From the NCBI RefSeq assembly GCF_910592395.1, contig NC_088319.1, positions 6,140,001 through 6,200,000 on the forward strand: DNA of 60,000 nucleotides, given 5' to 3'. A model generated the notes under the pieces. The model worked only from the letters and a program-made list of their open reading frames with translations. It had not been told where the DNA came from and made no database searches. This DNA comes from Lineus longissimus (lineage: Eukaryota; Nemertea; Pilidiophora; Heteronemertea; Lineidae). The translations under genes and the position numbers were made by a program. Every line of letters begins with the position of its first letter. Position 1 is the first letter of the stretch. This document shows, one piece after another, positions 38,319 through 49,085 of this stretch.

Positions 38319-40888
38319 TAGGTATCCCAAGTGATTTTTTGAAAACTATCTCAGTTTGTCTTCAGGTGTTTCATTGGATGAGGAATTGAATTATGAGTAA
38401 TATGGTACCTCATTTTTTAAAATCGGCCAAAAAATAAGCGAATTATGAATTTTTTTACTTTGGTCGGTAAGGTCCCCCCCCCAAACTGAGAAAAAGCACT
38501 TTTGCCACCCCTCAGAAATGAAGGTTAAGCCTCAAATATCCATTTTAATGGCTTTTTCCAGGAATATGGACCCCAGACAGAAGGTTTATGGGAGATAAGG
38601 GCAATGGCATTCATACTTTTTTCAAAAAAGCTCCTTGAAAATGCTCCCAAATGCACCGAGGTGTAAGCCAAAATGGCCTCGGGGGCATATTTGAGGGGGG
38701 CTAAGTAAAAATATTGACCTCTGGATGTCCATCTTTTTGGTTTTCCTACATTAGATGGAGGTTGTGTGTAACTCTATTTTTTTTCTTGGTCTTCAGGTGA
38801 TTGGAAATTGCCTAAAATATGTGCTAAATATGCTCCCAGGGGCAAAATTGACTTACGATAAAAAACAGCGGGTTCTGCTGCAACTCACTAAATTTCAAAA
38901 AATCATTAAAAAAAGTCTGTAAGAGATAATTGCATGAAAATTTCTCTATGTATTTATCAGGATACCACCTTTCAGTGTACATATCATACTTTACAGCAGT
39001 ACAGTAGAAAACCTTGGATATTTTGAAGACTTTTGGGTATAATTTTGATAATCTTCAAAAAACGCCGAGAACAGCAAATTTTGTTGAGCCCCCATTTTTG
39101 AACCGCATAAGATAACTGCATGAAATTTTCTGTATGCTTTCACTAGGATACAACCTTTCAGTAAACATAATACACTTAACAGCAGTTCAGTAGGAAACCT
39201 GGAGAATCTTAGAGCCTTTTGGGTATAATTTTGATAACCTTAAAAAAATGCCGAGATCAACAACTTTTGCATAGCTCTCATTTTTGAGAGGAGGACTCAA
39301 GTTAAGTAAGTACATTTACATGCACTCTTACTACTGCTAACAATGAGGTTATATAAAGTTGGATAGGTCATCAGGTAGAGACGGAGGTCGCCCACGCTCT
39401 GATGTTGCGAATCTTGCCTCCAACCTTTTCTCTACACCATCACCTGAAAATGGAATACAGGAGTACCATTAGTTCCAGTTTCACCCACCAAATGTACACT
39501 TCATTATTCAGAAAATAAATATGTTTTAAATAATATCTTTTAGGGTGTTTATTCATTTCTTCTTTCCTCCAAGTGTAGCTGGGTGACATCATAACGATGT
39601 TTAACACAATTAAGACTAGAGTAAGTATGCCTACGCTGTACCACTTCAATCCAATACAGATATTGGATATAGGCCTATAGATCATTCAACACAATTTATC
39701 TAATGAAGAACACAAAATACTATTAAAAAAAACACCAGACATCAAATGAATACACAAAAGAAGTGGGAGTCCAGTAAAAAGCACATGGGCTTGTTGACAA
39801 ACATCAGTCAGTGACCAATGAGAGCCACTTATTCAGATCACGTGATCCTAAAAATAGCTTGGATCGTCACAGAAATTTTCAATAGCGGAATCTGAAAGTT
39901 TAGCTTCAATCGTCTAATGCATTCTAAATATCTCATCCACTTCAAAACTTTTAGAATTATCAGAATATATAGTTTGTGCACTTTATCATGAATTAATATG
40001 AAGGATAAGTTTTGTTTATCAAGCCCGATGATTGCAGATTTCTAGCGGAGAAATGCATAGATCCAGCTTCATTTTCAAGCTTGAATGACTTGCCTTCAAA
40101 ACGGCAGCAAAGACTGCTCAGTTCTGAAATTATATCCAGTATAAACACAAATATATTTACATGTACAGTAACTTTTCATATTTTACAACATCATCCTTAC
40201 CTATTTCATCGAAAATCTGCCTTAGTTTGTCGTCAGATTCATCTGAAAGTGGAGTTTGTGCACCACTCGAATTTGGTGCCATGGGCGCCGCCATCTTGAC
40301 AGAGCTACTCTTCGTTTTCGTAGCCGCGCATTCACGCGGTTGTTAAAATGGAATTGCAACAAATATATTATTGTTCTTCATGAAAAAAGCTTTTTTCTGA
40401 TATAAAAATGATAGGTATCCGTGGTATAGTTTAGGCTGGCCAGCCATTTGAACTTTTTGAGTCAAAAATTCTATTAGATGGGTAGATATTTTTTCTTAGA
40501 AAAAAATACGAATCTATAGCAGGAAGTTTAAACTTGAAGATGATACCATTTGCAACTTGATTCTAGCTCCGGTTACTTTGCGCGAGTGTTTTGAAGGAAC
40601 CCGGTGTGATTTTGACTAATTGCCCGCACTCCAAAAGTTAAAACAATGGTGTCTCTCTGCCAAAACATTGCTAATTAAGTGTAGACTTTCTCTAGGTTAG
40701 TAAAATTTAATTCTATTGTGGGAGGTACCATTGGAAAGAAGAAAGACAGAGGTTTTTTTTGATGTAATTTTTATTACAATTCATCAAGAACTTTGACCAC
40801 AACAGCTGATTAGAAATGATGAATTTGGTTGTTTGTGCACGTTCACTCCTGCGTTATTGGTGAATCGGGTCGGCACTTGGGATACCTA
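38319..40888. mobile_element. 2.6-kb TIR element inserted in DNA polymerase B
   Basis: The ends TAGGTATCCCAAGTG and CACTTGGGATACCTA are perfect inverted repeats, and ATACCAG is repeated on both sides (38312-38318 and 40889-40895). If the terminal TA is counted outside, the duplication could be read as longer, so 7-9 bp. The polymerase frame is the same on both sides. There is no transposase inside; there is a possible small spliced gene on the minus strand (39349-40294). Superfamily unassigned (Merlin-, hAT- or P-like TSD lengths are all near). Confidence 0.85.
39349..40294 (-). CDS. Putative two-exon small gene inside the insertion, 62 aa
   Basis: Exon 1 (40294-40201) starts in AAGATGGCGGCGCCCATGG and encodes MAAPMAPNSSGAQTPLSDES and on to RQIFDEI, ending at a GTAAGG donor. 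Exon 2 (39443-39349) follows a TTTTCAG acceptor in matching phase, encodes GVEKRLEARFATSERGRPPS and ends in TAA. The start context, splice sites and phase agree. There is no known domain; the peptide is Ser/Pro-rich and could be the leftover N-terminus of a larger transposase or a captured host exon. The intron is 757 bases. Confidence 0.45.
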
Positions 40889-43393
40889 ATACCAGTAGTA
40901 TCAGTAGAGCCACCTATGATGAAAGAACCGAGTTCAAAGAAACTTTTTAAACAAAATGCATCAGCTGTTGGTGTTTATGTTCACTCAGACTACACACACC
41001 TTTACAGTAGCCAGTATGTGTCTCACAGGGGTGCTGATGTTGTAGATGTGTTCTGTAATTGGTTAATCAGGATGGAAGAACAATTCTCTAATTTATTGAG
41101 CTGTAACTTTCCTCTAACAATGACAGATGAAGACTGGCATAAATATCAATTAGAAACACATTGTTACTATTGTAATCAACCTTTGGGATATGACAAGGTC
41201 AAGGATCATGATCACTACTGTGGTAGATATCGAGGTGCTGCTCACAACTCGTGTAATTTGAATGAAAAGAAAGCTATGTTTGTTCCAGTGTTTTTTCACA
41301 ATCTCAGTAATTACGATTCTCACTTATTTATTAAAGAATTAATGAATAAGCTACCGAAGTACAAGAAACTGAAAATACTTGCCAAAACATCAGAGGAATA
41401 CATTTCATTTCAGTTCGGTTGTTTCAGGTTTTTGGACTCGTACAGATTCCTGCAGTCCAGTTTAGACAACATAACCAAATCAATGTTGGATGATGATTTT
41501 AAAATTACCAGACAGCTGTTCCCAAATACCACTGACTTTAAGCTATTGAGGAAGAAGGGTTCAGTACCTTACTCTTTTTACACATCACATGAAAGCTACA
41601 ATGTTACTTACCTAGAAAAGTCTATGTTTTTTGACGAATTGAAAAATGAAATGGCACCTGATTCTGCCTATGATGAAGCTAAGGTAATATGGGATCATTT
41701 CAAGATCAGGAATCACGGTGAGTTCATTGACCTCTACCTCAAAACTGATGTGATCCTTTTAGCTGATTTATTTGAGAAATTCAGGGATGTCAATTTGAAC
41801 TACTTTCAGATAGATCCCTGTCACTGTTACTCGGCACCAGGCCTAACCTGGCAAGCTGGTTTGAAGTACACAGGAATAAACCTAGAACTACTGACTGATA
41901 CCAACATTTTACTTACTTTTGAGAAAGCAATACGAGGTGGAATTTCGGGTGTTATGGGAACAAGACATGTCAAGGCAGATGAACACCACAAACTACTCTA
42001 CATAGACGCAAATAATCTCTACGGCTGGTCCATGATGGAACCTCAACCCTATGGTAGTTTTGAAATGATAAATATTGATCCACTCGAGCTCTGCTCTCAG
42101 GACAAAGTCCGACTAGGACAAAGTCCAGAGAGCAAAGCTCGACTTAACATGAATGTTATCAGTAAAGAGCAGATTATGGCAATTCCAAGTGATAGTGAAG
42201 TAGGCTACTTCTTAGAGGTTGATTTGGAGTATCCAGGAAATATTAAATTTAAGTCAAGGAACTTTCCATTCTGTCCCGAATCTCTCTTTATTGAAGATGA
42301 TGAATTAAGTCCTTACCAGAGAGAGTTACTGGGTGATGATAAAAGATCAAATGTAGAGAAACTAATACTAACACAAAAGGATAAAACTAATTACATAGTG
42401 CATTACAGAATGCTACAATTTTACCTCAAGCACGGAATGGTACTTAAGAGGGTTCATTCAGTGATAAGCTTTAAACAATCAAAGTGGTTAGCACCATACA
42501 TTGATTTTAACACTAAAAGACGTATGGACTCTAAGACTGATTTTGAGAAAGACTATTTTAAACTGATGAACAATTCTTTTTATGGAAAAACTTGTGAGAA
42601 CATAAGGAACAGGGTTGAAATTGAATTTGTATCGGACGGGGAGAGAGCCAGGAATGTAATGGCCAATCCCAGGTTTTCATCGATATGCGTATTTGACGAA
42701 CATAATGCTGCTATTAGCATGAGGAAAACATCAATGAAATTCAACAAACCAATCTACATAGGAGCTTCAGTACTTGAATTGTCTAAATTATTAATGTATG
42801 AATTCTATTATGAAGTTCTTCAACCGTACTTTGGTGAGAAAAATATTGAACTGCTGTATCTAGATACAGATTCCTTTGTACTTAACATTAATACTGATGA
42901 CTTAACTAAAGACTTAAAGGAGTTGAGACACTATTTTGACTTCAGTAATTATCCAAAAGATCATACACTCTATGATACCAGTAAGAAGAAGGTACCAGGC
43001 TACTTTAAGGATGAGCTAGGAGGAGTAGAGATGACTGAATTCATTGCCCTGAGAAGTAAGATGTACGCTTACAGGACCAAGACTATGTCTGGAGAGCAAG
43101 GATCGACAAAAGATTACGATTCTAAGAAATTGAAGGGTATTGCCAAGAATGTAGTTAGGAGAAATATCTCATTTGATGACTATGTTGATTGTCTTGAAAA
43201 GAGTAGGTCATTTTACCACAAGATGAGACACTTAAGATCAGATAAACACCAAATCTATTTGGAAGAAGTTGACAAAAAAAGCCTCAGTCCTTTTGATGAC
43301 AAGAGGTTCATACTTGAAGATGGAATAAGCACCTTACCATTTGGAATGTATTATGAAGGCTACATAGATTACAGCGATTCAAACTTCGCTTGA
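40889..43393 (+). pseudogene. Polinton DNA polymerase B, C-terminal part
   Basis: Continues the 37025 gene after the insertion; the upstream extension to 40829 is insertion sequence. In order: an HNH/endonuclease VII-like module (CYYCNQPLGYDKVKDHDH, then RGAAHNSCNL), ExoII FFHNLSNYDSHLFIKEL, and ExoIII YLKTDVILLADLF. Polymerase motif A is DANNLYGWSM, motif B KLMNNSFYGKTCENIR, and motif C LYLDTDSF (DTD at 42863-42871). All catalytic acidic residues are present. Two opposed double-hairpin repeats (42083-42142) sit between motifs A and B, read LELCSQDKVRLGQSPESKAR. The enzyme would copy the element by protein priming. This copy is broken by the insertion. Confidence 0.92.
42083..42142. repeat. 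Two opposed double-hairpin repeats in polymerase
   Basis: A reverse copy (42083-42111) and a forward copy with first hairpin GGAC-AAA-GTCC (42116-42142), both in frame. Confidence 0.9.
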
Positions 43394-43483
43394 GTACGAC
43401 TACGTCTTGAGAGCATAGCTCGAGTTGCAAAAATCATTATTCGGACTTTGTCCTAGTCGAGCTTTGACCTGAGAGCATAGCTA
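43394..43483. repeat. Double-hairpin repeats between convergent genes
   Basis: A forward copy starts at the base after the polymerase stop (43394-43423). A composite of first hairpin, second hairpin reversed and a further half copy lies at 43441-43483. This is the meeting point of rightward and leftward genes. Confidence 0.85.
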
Positions 43484-43591
43484 GATTAAACTAATGAATA
43501 GGGTGGTGCTGATGGTAGTGTTACTTGGTGAAATTCATCCCTAACACCGAAGTCATGATAATAGTGATAGTGATACACCACATTAGGATTA

Positions 43592-43602
43592 GGACGTAGT
43601 CC
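43592..43602. repeat. Single hairpin GGACGTAGTCC
   Basis: First-hairpin half with loop GTA, just downstream of the leftward gene ending at 43617. Confidence 0.6.
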
Positions 43603-43616
43603 GGGTCCTGTTTGAT

Positions 43617-44276
43617 TTACTGAACTTTTAGTTTTTCTAGCATCTCTGTCTGTGCTAGTTTTTTTCCTTCTTCTAAAAAAGTCTTCTTTAAAGACTCTAC
43701 ATCAACAGCTGAACTTGCCTCCCTTTGTTTTTTCCTAATGGCATTTTTCATCGAAATGTATTTCTCCTTCTCCTTGAGAATCAAAGTAAACTCATCTGTA
43801 GATATGTGAGAATCGGTTAAGGCTTTACTAACCAAATCATTGATTGTGTTCAGTTTTGAAATTGCCAACATTCTGATATTCTCATGCTTTTCAATTTTCT
43901 TAAGAATATTCTTTTTCTCCCAGCCTAAGGCTGATGAAATAATGGCACTACCTATTGTTACGCCACCCAAAGCTAAGCCTATCGGTGCCGTGATGACACC
44001 AGCTAGAGCGGAAACACCAACAGATCCGGCTGCTACGCTAGTTAAATTAAGGAAATGGCTAATGCCAGTAATTACGCTAAATGCTTTTTTGTACTTTGAA
44101 AATATCTTTCTTCTAAATTCAATCTCGCTTTCTAAGAAACTCTTAACCTCACATATTTGTTGTAGTCTGAAAGCCTGAGGGTTACTTTCTGTATGCTTTT
44201 CAGACCTTTCATAGTTCAAATGACTTTCAGAGTTTAAATTACTTAAATCTGGATAAACCTTATTGTCTCCATCCAT
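43617..44276 (-). CDS. Polinton membrane protein with hydrophobic hairpin, 219 aa
   Basis: ATG 44276 in AATTAAATGG. A helical N-terminal half is followed by a long Gly/Ala/Val hydrophobic region at about residues 75-125 (VAAGSVGVSALAGVITAPIG, then LALGGVTIGSAIISSALGW) flanked by charged helices on both sides. This resembles a membrane-inserting helical hairpin. It is a recurrent Polinton gene of unknown role; membrane disruption at entry is a guess. Four bases separate it from the next gene upstream. Confidence 0.75.
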   Translation of the reverse strand: MDGDNKVYPDLSNLNSESHLNYERSEKHTESNPQAFRLQQICEVKSFLESEIEFRRKIFSKYKKAFSVITGISHFLNLTSVAAGSVGVSALAGVITAPIGLALGGVTIGSAIISSALGWEKKNILKKIEKHENIRMLAISKLNTINDLVSKALTDSHISTDEFTLILKEKEKYISMKNAIRKKQREASSAVDVESLKKTFLEEGKKLAQTEMLEKLKVQ

Positions 44277-44280
44277 TTAA

Positions 44281-44532
44281 TTAGTGGGAATAACTAGAAT
44301 CAGTTGTTCTGTCATTTCTAGTGTTTAGTGTTGATCCTACAGACACTACAGGTTTTTGAAGTACATTAAATTTTAAAGGTTTTTCTGTCCCAGCAGGCCC
44401 AGCAGGTTTTAAAGGTTTTTCGGGACCAGGCTCCAACTTTGACTCTACTTCTGCCTCTAATTCTCTATGAAATCGTTCTAATCTTTCTTTCCAATTACGT
44501 GGTCGTTTTGTGTAACCCCAAGTTCTATTCAT
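44281..44532 (-). CDS. Small basic Polinton protein, 83 aa
   Basis: ATG 44532 in TTAATTAAATGA. Basic N-terminus (MNRTWGYTKRPRNWKERLER), then a Pro/Gly/Lys segment with KPLKPAGPAG and a duplicated EKPLK. No known family; same strand and tight spacing with its neighbours. Confidence 0.55.
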   Translation of the reverse strand: MNRTWGYTKRPRNWKERLERFHRELEAEVESKLEPGPEKPLKPAGPAGTEKPLKFNVLQKPVVSVGSTLNTRNDRTTDSSYSH

Positions 44533-44551
44533 TTAATTAAGTAAAATAAAA

Positions 44552-45538
44552 TCAATTCACTGCAAAGAGTAAATTTCTTTCAAGTCTATTATTCAACTTA
44601 ATCATCTCGTTTATGATTTCTGTCTGACTACATATGTTAATGTTCTGGTTCATTCTCATGTTATTATTTAAATTCGATAATCTATCAAGCAGAATCATAT
44701 TTTCATCACGAAGATAATCCCCGAAATGCTGTGATATCACTATTTTCCAATTTGGTATTACATCCTGGTCTCGAAAGACAAACCAGTTTTCACTTCTCAT
44801 TTTTACCATGAAATCCATTGACCTATCCAATTGATCCTTAAATAGTGTGTAGTCTACTTTAGCACTCTTCTGTCTGTTTTGTGTTTTAGACATTGGTCTA
44901 ATGTTAAACCAAGCAAAGCACAGTTCAGGTTTATCTTTGAATTCCTTGATTGGTAAGACATGATCCAACTCTTCTTCTACTATTCGAACTCTGTTCTCGG
45001 GACTTTGTCCTATTGGAGATAGACTCCTCTGGTACTCTAACCACTGTGAGAAGAAACTGTCTGTACATCCTAGATTGAATGATGAATTACCGGTCGGACT
45101 TCGTCCTGAGAGCAGAGCTCGAGTACACTCTCCCTTAGAAATGCGGTTTAGACCAACTCTAATTTTGTGTCTGTCTCTATTACCATTTTGGTCAAGGTAA
45201 TCCTTTTTGTAATATGAATTAAAACATGATCTACAGTTACCTCTATTTCCGTCTTTACCAAATTCACCATCACTTAGTAATTTATTTTCATAACATTTAT
45301 TACATCCCTTGATTTTACTTGAACCACATTCTTTACAATAATCAAGTAGTTTATTACGCCTGTTCTTTTCAAAATTAATTTCAGGTTTCTTTTCACAGCA
45401 CTTAACACAATAAATTGTAGGTCCTGAAATTACTGGTTGTTGCTGATACATAGGTTGCTGCTGAAACATAGGTTGCTGCTGATACATAGGTTGTTGCTGA
45501 TACACATTGACAGTAGCATTAAATATTGCTCCATCCAT
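44552..45538 (-). CDS. Zinc-ribbon plus HNH-like protein, 328 aa
   Basis: The N-terminus has Gln-rich repeats (QQQPMYQQQPMFQQQPMYQQ), then several Cys pairs (CVKCCEKK, YCKECGSSK, GCNKCYENK, CRSCF), suggesting two or more zinc ribbons. Near residue 205 DHVLPIKEFKDKPELCFAWF then NIRPMSKTQNRQKS matches the HNH nuclease pattern of phage and homing-type enzymes. Two double-hairpin repeats are read in frame (44984-45011 as GQSPENRVR; 45095-45123 as RALLSGRSP). It could be a DNA nuclease of the element. The function is inferred from motif only. Confidence 0.7.
   Translation of the reverse strand: MDGAIFNATVNVYQQQPMYQQQPMFQQQPMYQQQPVISGPTIYCVKCCEKKPEINFEKNRRNKLLDYCKECGSSKIKGCNKCYENKLLSDGEFGKDGNRGNCRSCFNSYYKKDYLDQNGNRDRHKIRVGLNRISKGECTRALLSGRSPTGNSSFNLGCTDSFFSQWLEYQRSLSPIGQSPENRVRIVEEELDHVLPIKEFKDKPELCFAWFNIRPMSKTQNRQKSAKVDYTLFKDQLDRSMDFMVKMRSENWFVFRDQDVIPNWKIVISQHFGDYLRDENMILLDRLSNLNNNMRMNQNINICSQTEIINEMIKLNNRLERNLLFAVN
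44984..45011 (-). repeat. Double-hairpin repeat with compensated stem, in frame
   Basis: Stems GAAC-TCT-GTTC and GGGAC-TTT-GTCC; in frame in the HNH-like gene. Confidence 0.85.
45095..45123 (+). repeat. Double-hairpin repeat in the HNH-like gene
   Basis: Consensus copy; antisense to the gene, which reads TRALLSGRSP through it. Confidence 0.9.
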
Positions 45539-45582
45539 TTCTTTCTTTATTTAGTAGGACATTTTTTTTTAAATTACGTTTT

Positions 45583-45610
45583 TCGAACTTGTTCTTGTGA
45601 CTTAAGTCAC
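45583..45610. repeat. Divergent double hairpin between genes
   Basis: CGAACTTGTTCT followed by the perfect palindrome GTGACTTAAGTCAC, in the 87-base gap between the HNH-like gene and integrase. Confidence 0.6.
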
Positions 45611-45625
45611 TTTAGAGACTTTATT

Positions 45626-46594
45626 TCATTTCAATGATTTGATATCAGAAACTGGTAACCATTCATTGAACTTATCACTGTAACCCTTCCACTTCACTAA
45701 TCCGTATTTCTTGCCTTTACTGGTCTTGTACCTTAGGATTTTCTCGATCTTGTACTCTAGCTGGTCAGGATTAGGAACATAGCTCAATTCCTCTTCATAG
45801 AAATATCCTTGAATTTCTTCTTTGTGGTAATCCTCAAGCTGGTAGACGATAGGGTGAGTAAATATGATCTGTTTGATTTGGAACACCTCCTCAGTGTAGT
45901 TGGGCATGTAACCTTTACCGAAAATGGACTTGTACTTTGAAATTCTTACACTGTCACCTACTTTGTACTTTGGATCACCAAATGTCTCTTTGAGGTGAAG
46001 ACCGTAAAGATTGTACCACACTGTTCCTTCGTTTTCCATCTTTCTGGCGTCTACAGGTTTCATACCTATTGATGAGTGAAATGTGTTATTGTAGCCGCTG
46101 ACCAGGTCATCCAGAACGTCAATCCACTTGTCAGTCTCCTTAGCGGTGAAATAACGCCACATTTTTTCTTTAAGGGTTCTATTGAATCTCTCTACTACTG
46201 CTGCCTTCTTATCAGATTTTGTGGAGAACCAGTCTATGTCATTTTCTGTTAAAAGTTCCTTGAAGTGTTTGTTGTAAAATTCTTTACCGTCATCAAACTG
46301 GATTTTCGTTGGTTTTGCTTCCTCAAATATCACTTTAAATGCATCTCTGATTTCTTCTCCCCTCTTACTCTTAACTGCTAGAGCCCAAGAAAAACGACTA
46401 AATAGATCTATGACTGTTAAAATGAATCTGAAACCCTTATTCTTACTCTCGAATTTCTGCATGTCAACCAGATCAGCTTGCCACTGTTGATCGATGTACG
46501 ATACCATTGTCTTCCTGAAGGTGAATTTCTTAATGGCCGGTTTGTGTAGTTGGTGAGTTGGTAGTGTTTCTAGAAATTCTTTCACTTCTTTTTG
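45626..46594 (-). pseudogene. Polinton integrase, catalytic core and chromodomain part
   Basis: The retroviral-type rve core gives QWQADLVDMQKF (first Asp), FDDGKEFYN (second Asp) and AAVVERFNRTLKEKMWRYF (Glu), with HSSIGMKPVDA downstream. An SH3-like region follows (KYKVGDSVRISKYKSIFGKG). The C-terminal chromodomain is YKIEKILRYKTSKGKKYGLV then KWKGYSDKFNEWLP. All catalytic residues are present. The open frame begins with a non-ATG codon near 46585 because the 5' end lies beyond a 2.3-kb insertion. The integrase makes the 6-bp staggered cut seen as the TACCTT duplication. Confidence 0.93.
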
Positions 46595-48895
46595 TTAGCT
46601 CAGCTGACAAAGTCAGCGGAGCTAGTAGTATAGCTGTTCAAATGGTGTCCGTCCTGCAATCCATCCATCTAGGGACCCATCTGTGGACAAAATTGGACAT
46701 TTCTGACCGGGAAGGCCTAGCCACTTCGTTGACGGTGCTAAATTAGGAGTTGCCCAAGGTGAACTCAAAAAACGAAAAATCGGCGCGATCCGACCTGTAT
46801 TAAGAGAATGAGGTCATTTCGCGTTTAGATTTCTTTCCCTTTTTCCCTCGGTCCACAGAGCAAATATTGTTTTCAAATGCGGCTGAATATTTTTAAATAT
46901 TTTTTCATTTTTTACTTTTAATGGAATTAATGTAGTTTTCACCGCCAGTTGGCGCTGCAGGCACATTGCCTGAATTTTGACGATTTCAAATTTGGCGGTG
47001 GCTTTACTTTTTTGCAAGCAGTGCCGCTGATTGGCCGATCGATAGAAGAGATGCCACCATTTAAAAATGGCGGTAGTCGCTGCTTCAATGAAGGTAAGTG
47101 AACTTTCTCATGTTCAATCGGTTGATACTCTTTTAATCAACATGACCATGTACCTGAAATTTATTTAGGTATTGAAAAGAGTCTATATAATTCAGATTTA
47201 TCAATAGTTTTTTATAATATTCCGGAAATTTTGTGCACAAATTAGCGGAAGTTGGTGCTCGTCTCATGTCATTTTAGAGCGAGAAATTTGTTTCCGTCGA
47301 TCTCTACCACTGAAAAATCGCTTGCATAGCTTCGAATTTTTGTGAAAATAAGGATCTGAACTTGGTTTCAAATAGTCTAAAGAGTTACCTTTGTGGTGAT
47401 ACATATGGTATGTGATGAATATTTGTGGAATTTGTGAAATTCGGTTTTCAAACGTGTCGATGATGCAAGCGATCTCGCGTGAATTTTGCAAGTCCTGATA
47501 TGTCGACCGGGTGTCAAAAATCAATCGCCTAAATTCAATTTAAAGATCGAAAATGATATCTGAACTTAGTTTCAAATAGCCTACGCAATTAACATTTCTG
47601 TGATATATAATGCATGCATGTAATAATTGATTAATCTACCTAAAACGCGCAATTAAAACGGTGAAAGATCGTGATAAACACTCTGGTGGCGGTCGCACTA
47701 AATAACGACCGGTAGGGCCCGGCGTGTGGCGGAGAAAAAAAGGTAGCGCCCGGAGGTTGAAACGGGATTTTTATGCACTTTTAACTGTATATATATGTTG
47801 TTTATATGTATTTCTAACAGTTCTGTAACTTTTATGACCAAGCTTGCACCCAAAGTTGGTAAAATTGATGCTTGTTTATGGACTGCGCTAGCGACCGGAG
47901 AATTCGCCGTCGGCCATTTTGGGACGGTCCCTGAGTTGTTGTGGTTGGCAATTTTGCAACAAATCTCGCCATTTACGTTTGTTTACAATTATTTTGAAAG
48001 TCACATTATGACATCGTAGTATGAATTCCACTGCAGTTTCCTTGCGCAGCAATGCTCATATTTTTGGTTGGCAATCCTGTACTGTCTGTACACTGCGCTG
48101 TGCAGGCTTAGAGTATAACTCAACAGGCCCTCATGATTCATTTGATGGACACCCTATTTGATAGTACCTCATCATTAAGTCCACTAGATCCTGTTCTGTC
48201 ACATGTCGTAGACGATAGACAATTTTCAAAATGTAGTACACCACTCGCTCACGGCTCACATCATGTGGGCACGGTTGGCTGTTGAGTGTTATGGTTCAGT
48301 CTGTGAGACTAATTTAAAGAGGTTACACTTTTATTTTGAATTGGAAAACAACCCCCAGGACTGACTTTTCACTGAGTGATAAGTGTGCCCTTCGAAGGTT
48401 AAGTCTCTTTCTGGATTTGCTTCGATAGATGCCTTGTTCAGGATATCATCTGACCGATGCCTGATCAAGCAAAGACTGTATCCGGTGGTGTACATTTCCC
48501 CGTCTATGTCACCCTTTTTTATTCAGTCAGTGTTAATTTCTCTTCTCTTTTTTTACAGATTAACTGTTGTTGGTTATTGCAAGAGGAGTCGTTGGCACAT
48601 TTCAAGTCCAGGAAAGCACTTGCTGTTCCCACATTCAGAGTAAGGTGTGCTTACTCGTTTTACTGCTTTCCATTCCTGGAGAGCGTTATCAAATATCTGC
48701 CGCAAGGCAACAAATATCTGCCGCAAGGCGCTTCAGATATCTGCCGAAAGGCATCAAATATCTGCCGCACCAATAAAGTTCATTTTGTTAACCAACTCTT
48801 TATCTTCTTCGTTGCCTCATAATAACGGTACCGACACACACCTGACCCTTGCCTTCACCTATCCATTTCAGCTGAGCGCCAGGTCCTTGGGCCTC
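46595..48895. mobile_element. 2.3-kb insertion in integrase, hairpin-ended element
   Basis: The left end TTAGCTCAGCTGAC pairs with GTCAGCGGAGCTA to form a hairpin, followed by GTCCGTCC, the plan of the TTAGCTCACC family. The right end is CAGCTGAGCGCCAGGTCCTT then GGGCCTC. TTG flanks both sides, weak as a target duplication. Inside there is a possible promoter with inverted CCAAT (GATTGGCC near 47033), then a short exon ATGGCGGTAGTC... (47067-47093) ending at GTAAGTG, and a four-unit minisatellite (48689-48772). No transposase frame is present. Confidence 0.7.
48689..48772. repeat. Four-unit ~21-bp minisatellite
   Basis: AAATATCTGCCGCAAGGC recurs about every 21 bases with small changes. Confidence 0.85.
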
Positions 48896-48898
48896 TTG

Positions 48899-49081
48899 TT
48901 TAATAAGTTTTCCTGAGCGGGACTTTGTCCCTAACAACGAAGTTGTGCTCTGCTCTCGTGACGAAGTCATATCTTCCTTGACCTGTTTCCAGATTTTACT
49001 CAAAGAACTGTAAGCCACGGGACTCTCGGGGTTGTAGCACAAATCCCTTAGATACTGCTGTGTGTCATCCTTTACATTCAT
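48899..49081 (-). pseudogene. Polinton integrase, N-terminal part
   Basis: ATG 49081 in TTAAATG. Reads QQYLRDLCYNPESPVAYSSL then SKIWKQVKED, the N-terminal region of Polinton integrases. A modified double-hairpin array (48917-48970) is read in frame as TSSREQSTTSLLGTKSRS before the insertion point. It belongs with the core at 45626-46594, and the open frame into the insertion to 48800 is spurious. It starts 5 bases from the divergent ATPase gene. Confidence 0.85.
48917..48970 (-). repeat. Chain of four small hairpins, double-hairpin variant
   Basis: On the minus strand: TGAC-TTC-GTCA, a decayed GAGC-AGA-GC, ACAAC-TTC-GTTGT and GGGAC-AAA-GTCCC. Sequences differ but each stem is self-complementary; in frame in integrase. 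Confidence 0.75.
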
Positions 49082-49085
49082 TTAA

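Noticed and set aside
38319-40888. Assigning the polymerase insertion to hAT
   Set aside because: The duplication is 7 bp as read and the TIR start is not decisive; left unclassified.
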